DNA from: WHSM01 sp050701795
GTDB lineage: Bacteria; Actinomycetota; Actinomycetes; Mycobacteriales; Micromonosporaceae
NCBI GenBank assembly: GCA_050701795.1
Contig: JBOGDK010000018.1
Span: forward strand, 1 to 26,948
Direction of reading: 5' to 3'
DNA: 26,948 bases
The translations under genes and the position numbers were made by a program. Positions 7,819 through 13,502 of this stretch are shown piece after piece. Position 1 is the first letter of the stretch. Each line of letters begins with the position of its first letter. Under the pieces are notes generated by a model. It was not told the DNA's origin and made no database searches. It worked only from the letters and a program-made list of their open reading frames with translations.

Positions 7819-8228
7819 GCGAGGAAACCGCCACTGATACCACCACGACAGACGCCCCCGCGGCGACAGACGCCCCCGCCGTGACGACAGGCGACCCCGC
7901 GGCGAAGGCCCCGATCGAGGACGTCGAAGAGGCGATGAAGGACGTCGTCGACCCGGAGCTCGGGATCAACGTGGTCGACCTCGGTCTGGTGTACGGCATC
8001 CACGTCGACGACGAGAACGTCGCGACCGTCGACATGACCCTCACCTCGGCCGCGTGTCCACTCACCGACGTGATCGAGGATCAGACCCGCTCCGCGCTGA
8101 CCACCGGCCCGGGCGGCGGGGTCGTCGCCGACTTCCGGATCAACTGGGTCTGGATGCCGCCGTGGGGCCCGGACAAGATCACCGACGACGGGCGGGAGCA
8201 GTTGAGAGCCCTCGGCTTCAACGTCTGA
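7815..8228 (+). CDS. sufT: SufT-like DUF59/MIP18 metal-sulfur cluster assembly factor
   Basis: 137-aa DUF59 protein implicated in Fe-S maturation or carrier function, commonly the last gene of actinobacterial suf operons (Rv1466 type). The family core is intact: VVDPELGINVVDLGLVYGI, then DMTLTSAACPLTDVIEDQ with the conserved Cys, then a closing VWMPPWGPDKITDDGREQLRALGF. The first 35 or so residues are a Thr/Ala/Asp/Pro-rich, probably disordered extension. They are partly encoded by a short tandem duplication around 7850-7880 (ACAGACGCCCCCGC twice). ATG 7815 is preceded by a consensus AGGAGGT at good spacing. The gene overlaps sufU by 4 nt and is followed by the operon terminator. sufT is used here as a family label. 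Confidence 0.88.
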   Translation: MSEETATDTTTTDAPAATDAPAVTTGDPAAKAPIEDVEEAMKDVVDPELGINVVDLGLVYGIHVDDENVATVDMTLTSAACPLTDVIEDQTRSALTTGPGGGVVADFRINWVWMPPWGPDKITDDGREQLRALGFNV

Positions 8229-8252
8229 TCCACCGGGCTACGCCATGACAGA

Positions 8253-8300
8253 GGACCCGGATCACGGGACACGCCGAGGTGTGTCCCATGATCCGGGTCC
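8253..8300 (+). terminator. Long hairpin terminator at the end of the suf operon
   Basis: Arms 8253-8272 and 8281-8300 pair over 20 positions with a single mismatch and an 8-nt loop. It lies 25 bp after the SufT stop and before the convergent permease end (8373), so it may serve both directions. No T-run follows on the plus strand, the usual case for high-GC actinobacteria. Confidence 0.8.
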
Positions 8301-8372
8301 AGTGTCCGGGCCACCGTTTCTCGGAGGTCGGTCAAGGGCGTGGGGTGCCCTCGGACCGGCAGTCGTCGTGCG

Positions 8373-9206
8373 TTACGGCTTGCGGATGCCGCGACCGGCG
8401 GCGAAGGCGCCGCCGCCGGCGATGATGGCGCTGGTTACGACCGCCCACAGGATCGGCGTGACGTCGAGATCGCCGAGCGCGAGGCCCCGGGCGCCGTCGA
8501 TCGCGTAGCTGAGCGGGTTGACGGTGGCGATCGCCTGCAGCCACCCGGGGAGGCTTTCGACCGGCGCGAACGCGTTCGAGGCGAACATCAGCGGGAACAC
8601 GGCGACCATGCCGATCATCTGCATCACCTCCAGGTTGCGTACCCAGACCCCGAGGGCCATGAACAGCCAGGACAGGCCCCAGCCGACGATCAGGGCGATC
8701 AGCAGCGAGGCGAGCGTGCCGATCACCCCGCCGGCGGGGCGGAATTCGAACAACAGCAGCGCGCCAAGCAGCAGGATCGACAGTTGGATGGTGTTGCGTA
8801 CGGCGTCGAACAGGCTGCGCGCCACCAACAGTGAGTACATGCTGATCGGCAGCGTACGGAACCGGGCGAGGGCGCCGTTCTTGAGCTCGTTGGCGAGACC
8901 GGCGCCGGCCCACATCGCCGCCTGAGAGCCGGTGGTGACCAGGATCGCCGGCATCAGGTAGTCGATGTAGTCGACGCCCTTCGGAAAGCCCGGGGCGAAC
9001 GCCATGCCTTTGAACACCTGGCTGAACAGGGTCAGCATGATCAGCGGCTGCAGCAGGCTCATCACCAGCAGCCGCCGGTCCTTCAGCGCCTGCATGGAAC
9101 GGCCGGTCAACACCGAGATCTGACTCAGGTACGTGCTGCCGCCCCAGTCGCGGGCGGCGGCCACCGGGTGGACGCGGGTATCGGCGGTGGTGGTCGCAGT
9201 GCTCAT
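8373..9206 (-). CDS. ABC-2 type exporter permease (DrrB-like)
   Basis: Membrane subunit of a two-gene drug or lipid exporter. The 277-aa product has an N-terminal cytosolic segment of about 40 residues, then six predicted membrane helices with the ABC-2 landmarks: FSQVFKGMAF in the first loop, LMPAILVTTGSQAAMWAG, ELKNGALARFRTLPIS (the coupling-helix region), and NAFAPVESLPGWLQAIATVNPLSYAIDGARGL near the end. That last segment is characteristic of the daunorubicin-resistance DrrB group. ATG 9206 is chosen because AGAGGA stands about 9 bases upstream; another ATG at 9239 lacks a site. It is translated from the same mRNA as the ATPase gene upstream (40-nt gap). Substrate cannot be told from sequence. 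Confidence 0.88.
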   Translation of the reverse strand: MSTATTTADTRVHPVAAARDWGGSTYLSQISVLTGRSMQALKDRRLLVMSLLQPLIMLTLFSQVFKGMAFAPGFPKGVDYIDYLMPAILVTTGSQAAMWAGAGLANELKNGALARFRTLPISMYSLLVARSLFDAVRNTIQLSILLLGALLLFEFRPAGGVIGTLASLLIALIVGWGLSWLFMALGVWVRNLEVMQMIGMVAVFPLMFASNAFAPVESLPGWLQAIATVNPLSYAIDGARGLALGDLDVTPILWAVVTSAIIAGGGAFAAGRGIRKP

Positions 9207-9246
9207 CTGGGAAGTCCTCTTCGGGTGAGAAGGTCGCATCGTCGCC

Positions 9247-10185
9247 TCAGGCGGCGGCCTGGTGGGTGAGGGTCAGGTAGACGTCGTCCAGGGTCGGCTC
9301 GTGCAGCGCGAGTTCGGCCACCTCGGCGTTCGCGTCGTCGAGCGCGCGTATCACCGGTGCCAGGGCGTTCGCGGCGTCGACCGGTACGGTCAGCGACCGG
9401 TGCGGGGCGTCGTGGATCGGGTGGAACCCAGCCCGGCGAAGGGATTCCAGAGCGGCTGGCACATCGGAGCCCTCGGTGAGCGTGATCGCGACCGTACGCT
9501 GCCCGATGTTGGCTTTGAGTTCGGCGGCGGTGCCGGCGGCGACCACCTTGCCCGCCGACAGCACGGTGATCGAGTCGGCGAGCCGGTCGGCTTCCTCCAG
9601 GTACTGCGTGGTGAGCAGCACGGTGGTGCCATCGTCGACCAGCTTCTCGACGATCTCCCACATGCCGAGCCGGCTGGTCGGGTCGAGCCCGGTGGTGGGT
9701 TCGTCCAGGAACACCACGTCCGGGTGTCCGACCAGGCTCGCGGACAGGTCGAGTCGGCGTTTCATACCCCCGGAGTACGTATCGACTTTGCGGTTGGCGG
9801 CGTCGGCGAGGTCGAACAGGTCGAGCAGTTCGGCGGCCCGTTCGATGGCCTGGGATTTGGTGGCTCCGAGCAGCCGGGCGATCAGTACCAGGTTCTGTAC
9901 CCCGGTGAGCTGTTCGTCGACCGAGGCGAACTGGCCCGTGAGACCGATCCGGGACCGCACCTGGTGGCCGTCGGTGGTGACGTCGAAGCCGGCGACGGTG
10001 GCGCGTCCCGCGTCCGGCGGCAGCACCGTGGTGAGCAGGTTGACCAGGGTGGTCTTGCCCGCGCCGTTGTGCCCGAGCAATCCAGTGACCGTGCCTTTCG
10101 GCACCTGGAGACTCACCCCTGCCAGCGCTTCCACTTCGCCGAACGACTTGCTGACGTCGACGGCGTCGATCATGAGTGAGGTCAT
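9247..10185 (-). CDS. ABC transporter ATPase (DrrA-like, daunorubicin resistance family)
   Basis: ATPase partner of the adjacent DrrB-like permease. The 312-aa product has Walker A GHNGAGKTT (38-46), a Q-loop in LTGQFASVDEQLTGVQNL, signature YSGGMKRRLDL, Walker B VVFLDEPTTGLDP and an H-loop in LTTQYLEEAD. In that last motif the usual switch His is replaced by Gln (TTQY), a known DrrA-family feature. The C-terminal 90 residues form the DrrA-type regulatory domain ending LHEPTLDDVYLTLT, which supports the DrrA label. The ATG overlaps the tetR stop (ATGA), with GGGGGG just upstream, so it is the second gene of a tetR-drrA-drrB operon. It probably exports a lipophilic toxin or metabolite; the substrate is unknown. 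Confidence 0.9.
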   Translation of the reverse strand: MTSLMIDAVDVSKSFGEVEALAGVSLQVPKGTVTGLLGHNGAGKTTLVNLLTTVLPPDAGRATVAGFDVTTDGHQVRSRIGLTGQFASVDEQLTGVQNLVLIARLLGATKSQAIERAAELLDLFDLADAANRKVDTYSGGMKRRLDLSASLVGHPDVVFLDEPTTGLDPTSRLGMWEIVEKLVDDGTTVLLTTQYLEEADRLADSITVLSAGKVVAAGTAAELKANIGQRTVAITLTEGSDVPAALESLRRAGFHPIHDAPHRSLTVPVDAANALAPVIRALDDANAEVAELALHEPTLDDVYLTLTHQAAA

Positions 10186-10817
10186 GGTTTCCCCCCGAGG
10201 TCGGAATCTCTGGTGAGTACGCCGTGCAGGAACACGTCGACGAGTTCGTCGACGCCGATCCGGTCATCCTCGGACGCGGTGGTGTGCACCCTGCCGGCGA
10301 ACTGGGTGCTGAAGATCAGCCCGATGAACATGTAGGCGGTACGCCGGGGGGACAGCCGCAGCGAGTCGGCGTCCGAGCCGATCAGGTCTACCAGGGCTGC
10401 GACGGCGTCGCTAATCCATTTTTCGCGATCCAGTGGAGGCTTGTCCCCCGGTCGGTAACCGGTCGCCATCAGGGTGTGCATCACCGCGCCGATCTTGCGC
10501 ATCCGTTCGGACATGGCGCGCGCGACGTGAGCGAGCTTGGCAGGCAGTGCCAGGTCCTGGGGCGTGTCCGTGATCTGTTGCAGGCCTTCGTCGGGACTCA
10601 CCACCGTGCTGACGCAGGCGTTGATCAGCTCGGTCTTGTCGCTGAAGACACGGTAGACGGTGCCTTCGGCGATGCCTGCCGCTCTGGCGATCTGGCTGGT
10701 GGTGACGTTCATCCCGTGCTCGGCGATGAGTGGGATGGTCATCTCGACGATCGCGGCCCGCCGTTCGTCGGTGCTCATCGCGGGCGCCCGGCGGCGTGGC
10801 GGCGGTGGGACTGTCAT
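10182..10817 (-). CDS. TetR-family repressor of the adjacent ABC exporter
   Basis: 211-aa regulator. The N-terminal HTH is clear: ERRAAIVEMTIPLIAEHGMNVTTSQIARAAGIAEGTVYRVFSDKTELINACV, about residues 18-68. The C-terminal ligand domain is unassigned, as usual in TetR proteins. The first 13 residues are Pro/Arg-rich. The first ATG, 10817, is taken; an internal ATG at residue 14 is possible. Seven bases separate the -10-like TAGCCT from ATG 10817, so the transcript is probably leaderless. The gene overlaps drrA by 4 nt, and two identical-arm palindromes lie on its own promoter. That arrangement suggests autorepression plus ligand-induced export, where the ligand is likely also the pump's substrate. 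Confidence 0.9.
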   Translation of the reverse strand: MTVPPPPRRRAPAMSTDERRAAIVEMTIPLIAEHGMNVTTSQIARAAGIAEGTVYRVFSDKTELINACVSTVVSPDEGLQQITDTPQDLALPAKLAHVARAMSERMRKIGAVMHTLMATGYRPGDKPPLDREKWISDAVAALVDLIGSDADSLRLSPRRTAYMFIGLIFSTQFAGRVHTTASEDDRIGVDELVDVFLHGVLTRDSDLGGKP

Positions 10818-10824
10818 GACACCA

Positions 10825-10854
10825 AGGCTAATGAGTGAGCTCTCACTCAGGCAA
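10825..10854 (-). promoter_or_regulatory. Promoter of the tetR-drrAB operon
   Basis: On the minus strand, TTGCCT (10854-10849) and TAGCCT (10830-10825) are separated by 18 bp, and the ATG at 10817 starts seven bases after the -10. The 18-bp spacer is almost exactly coextensive with operator 1 (10832-10849). Confidence 0.6.
10832..10849. promoter_or_regulatory. TetR operator 1 (perfect palindrome)
   Basis: TGAGTGAG-CT-CTCACTCA: perfect 8-bp arms around a 2-bp centre, sitting between the -35 and -10 boxes of tetR. A bound repressor would exclude RNA polymerase directly. Confidence 0.8.
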
Positions 10855-10872
10855 TGAGTGAGTCCTCACTCA
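10855..10872. promoter_or_regulatory. TetR operator 2 (same palindrome, immediately upstream)
   Basis: TGAGTGAG-TC-CTCACTCA has the same 8-bp arms as operator 1. It is separated from it by 5 bp, a centre-to-centre distance of 23 bp or about two helical turns, allowing two dimers on nearly one face. Its last three bases are the stop codon of the AlkD-like gene. Confidence 0.8.
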
Positions 10873-11574
10873 CACTTTCGGTACGTGCCTGGTCGCCTCT
10901 CGTACCGACAGCGGCGAGAGCTGCTCCCGGTGGTCGAGGACGAAATGGCGTACCGCCCCGGGGTCGGTCCTGGCGTACTGCCGCAACGCCCAGCCGATCG
11001 CCTTCCGTACGAAGAAGTCCGGGTGTCCGGCCTGGGCACGGCAGTACCGGAACAGCCGTACGGAGTCCGTCGCCTCCCGGTAATGCAGCTGATGTAGCAG
11101 GGCGGTACGCGCCAGCCAGACATTGTCGTCGCCGATCCAGCCGTCCATCACCGGCGCCAGGTCACGATGCCGCCTCACCAGATCACCGACCACCCGGGTC
11201 GCCAGCGGGTCCACGGTGTCCCACCAGGATCTGGCCGTGATCAGGTGCTCGATGTCGGGCAGCAGGTCGTGCGGCAGCCGCTTGGCGTGGCGTACCAGCA
11301 GGTCGACCGCGAAGTACTGGTACTCCCGTTCCGGCAACGTCCAGCAGGCGGCGGAGATCCCCCGCAGGTCCGCCGGAGCCGGCGTATCGAGGTCCGCGAG
11401 CGCCGCGCGGGACAGCGCCCTGCGCCGCGGGCTCGGGATCCCGAGAAAGTCGAACTGGTCCCGCATGTACCGGCGCATCTCGGTGCCGCGAGCAGGGTCC
11501 GCGGCGGCCACGTACACTTCCCGCAGACGCTGCATGACGGCGTCCGTCAACGGCGTGCTCACGGCGGCCAGCAT
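10870..11574 (-). CDS. AlkD-like DNA alkylation repair protein
   Basis: HEAT-like-repeat DNA glycosylase family that removes bulky or cationic alkylated bases (3- and 7-alkylpurines). The product is about 234 aa of tandem helical pairs. Family landmarks are PSPRRRALSR near the N-terminus, the central ARSWWDTVDPLATRVVGDLV with the Trp-Trp-Asp-x-x-Asp motif holding catalytic Asp, then DNVWLARTALLHQLHYR and DFFVRKAIGWALRQYARTDP. Start choice is uncertain between ATG 11574 and GTG 11562, since neither has a good ribosome binding site. The frame is open to 11673, but that would run into the divergent gene starting at 11597. Its TGA lies inside TetR operator 2, so repressor binding could also affect read-through from this gene into tetR. 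Confidence 0.88.
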   Translation of the reverse strand: MLAAVSTPLTDAVMQRLREVYVAAADPARGTEMRRYMRDQFDFLGIPSPRRRALSRAALADLDTPAPADLRGISAACWTLPEREYQYFAVDLLVRHAKRLPHDLLPDIEHLITARSWWDTVDPLATRVVGDLVRRHRDLAPVMDGWIGDDNVWLARTALLHQLHYREATDSVRLFRYCRAQAGHPDFFVRKAIGWALRQYARTDPGAVRHFVLDHREQLSPLSVREATRHVPKV

Positions 11575-11596
11575 GCCAGTCGGATAGCGTGCCGCC

Positions 11597-12244
11597 ATGG
11601 CGACACGACCAGCGGCGGGTGGCGGACGGATCGTCGAGGTGCCACCGGAGCGGTTGCACCGCTGGCTGGACAACTTCGCGTCCCGGCACGGTGGTCAGCC
11701 GGTCGCCGAACCGGTGTCCGGCGGCCTACGGTTCACCGCCCCCGACGGGGTCCTCGCCGAGTGCGAGCTTCCGTTCGGCGGCGCTCCGGTCGACCGCGCG
11801 GGCCTGATCGCGGAGGCGGAAGCGGCCCGTCGGATCGGCCTGCTCCTCGCCCGCCGCGGCGCGTACGCGGTCGGCATCGCGGACGGTACGAAGCTGGTGA
11901 AGAGCAAGGTCGACCGCCGGTACGTGCAGGGTCGTACCGCCGCGGGGGGTTGGTCCCAGCACCGGTTCGCGCGGCGGCGGGACAACCAGGCACGGCAGTC
12001 GGCCGAGGCGGCCGCGGGCGAGGCGGCCCGGGTGCTGCTGCCGGAGTCCGACATGCTGTACGCCGTGGTGCTGGGCGGTGATCGCCAGGCGGTCGAGGCC
12101 GTGCTCGCTGACCGGCGGCTCGCTCCGCTCGCCGGCAAGGTGGCGGGCTGGTTCCTCACCGTCCCGGAGCCGAGGCAGGCGGTGCTGGCCGACGCCATCG
12201 GGCTGGCGCGAGCACTGCACATCCGGATCGTCGAACCCAGCTGA
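11597..12244 (+). CDS. acVLRF1-type peptidyl-tRNA hydrolase (eRF1/Vms1-like release factor)
   Basis: 215-aa member of the actinobacterial VLRF1 group, relatives of eukaryotic Vms1/ANKZF1 that cleave peptidyl-tRNA on stalled large ribosomal subunits. The diagnostic catalytic loop is GRTAAGGWSQHRFARRRDNQ at about residues 112-131, with the proposed catalytic Gln121. An eRF1-domain-like fold precedes it (LLLARRGAYAVGIADGTKLVKSKVDRRYVQGRT). The C-terminal half, LLPESDMLYAVVLGGDRQAVEAVLADRRL, resembles the domain that follows in eRF1-like proteins. It has no zinc finger or ankyrin part. ATG 11597 follows a -10-like TAGCGT (11585-11590) by six bases, hinting at leaderless expression. Identification is from the motif; activity is inferred from the family. 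Confidence 0.8.
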   Translation: MATRPAAGGGRIVEVPPERLHRWLDNFASRHGGQPVAEPVSGGLRFTAPDGVLAECELPFGGAPVDRAGLIAEAEAARRIGLLLARRGAYAVGIADGTKLVKSKVDRRYVQGRTAAGGWSQHRFARRRDNQARQSAEAAAGEAARVLLPESDMLYAVVLGGDRQAVEAVLADRRLAPLAGKVAGWFLTVPEPRQAVLADAIGLARALHIRIVEPS

Positions 12245-12246
12245 GT

Positions 12247-12269
12247 CCCCCAGCCATCGGGCTGGAGGG
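12247..12269 (+). terminator. Short GC hairpin after the VLRF1-like gene
   Basis: CCAGCC (12250-12255) pairs with GGCTGG (12260-12265) over a 4-nt loop, with two or three more pairs beyond a mismatch. It lies directly after the stop codon and is terminator-like but weak. Confidence 0.4.
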
Positions 12270-12409
12270 CGGTACCGCGCTGCCTCTGCGCCGACCGTGC
12301 GGGAGCGCTAAGTGTCGGTAATTGTCGTCAAATCGCCATTTTGTTGCGAAAACCAACGCGCTCTGAGCAGATAGACGCACACCGATGGGACCAGAGTAGG
12401 GAGGCGCCA

Positions 12410-13195
12410 ATGCAGGCAGTCACAGCCCGGACGGCGGCACTGTGGCGATCCAGGAGAGGTCGTCGCGCGCTGATCGGGGTGGTCCTCGCTGTGGCCACGG
12501 CACTGGCGGTGGCGGTTGCCCCCACGGTGCGGGCGGCAGAGACCGCCGCGACCCCGGAAGGCATTGACGTCGCGTCGCACCAGGGGAACGTCGACTGGGG
12601 CGCTGTCGCGGGCGCTGGAATCAAGTTCGCGTTCGTGAAGGCGACTGAGGGCACCGGCTACCAGAACCCCTACTTCGGTCAGCAGTACGTCGGCTCGTAC
12701 AACGCCGGGATGATCCGCGGGGCGTACCACTACGCGCTCCCGGACCGCTCCAGTGGCGCCGCCCAGGCGGACTACTTCGTCGACCACGGCGGCGGTTGGT
12801 CGGCTGACAACCAGACTCTGCCCGGGGTGCTCGACATCGAGTGGAACCCGTACGGCTCCACCTGCTACGGGAAGTCCGCCGGCGACATGGTCAACTGGAT
12901 CGCCGACTTCGGCGCCCGGTACAAGGCCCGCACTGGCCGGGACGCCATCATCTACACCGCCGCCTCGTGGTGGAACCAGTGCACCGGCAGTTCCACGGCG
13001 TTCGCCAACAGCAACCCGCTGTGGGTGGCGCACTACGGCGTGGACTCGCCGAACCTGCCCGCGGGTTGGGGCTTCTACACGTTCTGGCAGTACACCAGCA
13101 CCGGTTCGGTGCCCGGTGTCTCCGGCAACGTGGATCGCAACGTCTTCAACGGGGACGAGTCGCGACTGCTCGCGCTCGCCAACAACACACCGTGA
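12410..13195 (+). CDS. Secreted GH25 muramidase (lysozyme)
   Basis: 261-aa cell-wall hydrolase cutting the MurNAc-GlcNAc bond. Residues 1-42 form a signal peptide: a basic n-region (RSRRGRRA), a hydrophobic stretch GVVLAVATALAVAVA, and a likely cleavage after TVRA. The GH25 barrel follows: GIDVASHQGNVDW with Asp53 in the first strand, FAFVKATEGTGYQNPYF, GAYHYALP, then VLDIEWNPYG with the Asp142-x-Glu144 catalytic pair, and YTFWQYTSTGSVPGVSGNVDRNVFNGD at the end. No cell-wall binding repeats follow, so it is a single-domain enzyme. Start ATG 12410 has GGGAGG six bases upstream; the frame is open further upstream without a plausible site. The upstream 60 bp are notably AT-rich for this genome and probably hold its promoter. 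A strong terminator follows. Confidence 0.93.
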   Translation: MQAVTARTAALWRSRRGRRALIGVVLAVATALAVAVAPTVRAAETAATPEGIDVASHQGNVDWGAVAGAGIKFAFVKATEGTGYQNPYFGQQYVGSYNAGMIRGAYHYALPDRSSGAAQADYFVDHGGGWSADNQTLPGVLDIEWNPYGSTCYGKSAGDMVNWIADFGARYKARTGRDAIIYTAASWWNQCTGSSTAFANSNPLWVAHYGVDSPNLPAGWGFYTFWQYTSTGSVPGVSGNVDRNVFNGDESRLLALANNTP

Positions 13196-13246
13196 TCGAC
13201 GCGCACCAGCGGCCGGCGCCTGGGTCTGGCGGCTGACGCGCGTACC

Positions 13247-13292
13247 ACGACGGTGCCGGAAGCGTGACATCCCACGCTTCCGGCACCGTCGT
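13247..13292 (+). terminator. Perfect 20-bp stem-loop terminator after the muramidase gene
   Basis: Arms 13247-13266 and 13273-13292 are fully complementary (20 of 20) with a 6-nt loop. The hairpin lies about 50 bp after the muramidase stop and isolates it from the ABC-F transcription unit. No U-tract follows. Confidence 0.88.
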
Positions 13293-13373
13293 CGCTCACT
13301 CCGGAACCGGCGACCCGTCCGGGTTGCGATGAGGTACGCGTCTCACCGGCGGTTCGGGACTGCCGTCCGCCGG

Positions 13374-13379
13374 TACACT
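13374..13379 (+). promoter_or_regulatory. Candidate -10 element of the ABC-F leader
   Basis: TACACT matches the actinobacterial TANNNT -10 consensus. Seven bases (13380-13386) separate it from a GTG at 13387, which would be the first transcribed codon. There is no convincing -35 at 16-18 bp (GGTTCG region), and no AT-rich WhiB7-type motif is visible next to it. Confidence 0.5.
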
Positions 13380-13386
13380 CGTCACC

Positions 13387-13407
13387 GTGTTGGCTTGCAG
13401 TGACTGA
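13387..13407 (+). CDS. Putative six-codon leader peptide (uORF) upstream of the ABC-F gene
   Basis: GTG TTG GCT TGC AGT GAC TGA encodes (f)M-L-A-C-S-D. Its GTG coincides with the transcription start predicted from the -10 at 13374-13379, so it could be read as a leaderless mRNA. Its stop codon ends 8 nt before the left arm of the terminator-like hairpin at 13416. A ribosome paused on this mini-ORF would therefore cover the base of that hairpin. Too short to be supported by composition; the case rests on position alone. Confidence 0.45.
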   Translation: MLACSD

Positions 13408-13415
13408 ATTCCGCT

Positions 13416-13444
13416 CCGCTAGCCCGTCCCCGGGCTGGCGGTTT
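13416..13444 (+). terminator. Putative attenuator hairpin in the ABC-F leader
   Basis: Arms 13416-13426 and 13431-13441 pair over 11 positions (one G-U) with a 4-nt TCCC loop and are followed by TTT (13442-13444). The overall shape is that of an intrinsic terminator, placed inside a leader instead of after a gene. A second 6-bp hairpin (13448-13453 with 13457-13462, loop TGA) follows and could compete or sequester. Confidence 0.6.
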
Positions 13445-13502
13445 CGCGCGCCCTGAGGGCGCAGGTTCAGTCCCGTCGACCCCGAGAGCGAGCCGTACCC
13501 CG

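Noticed and set aside
7850..7885. Short tandem repeat in the SufT N-terminus as a possible CRISPR or mobile-element trace
   Set aside because: Only two in-frame copies of about 14-18 bp encoding a disordered Thr-Asp-Ala-Pro stretch; ordinary low-complexity coding sequence.
12245..12409. Possible c-di-AMP (ydaO-type) riboswitch before the muramidase gene
   Set aside because: Actinobacterial wall-hydrolase genes often carry one, but the conserved motifs of that riboswitch are not visible and the leader is short.
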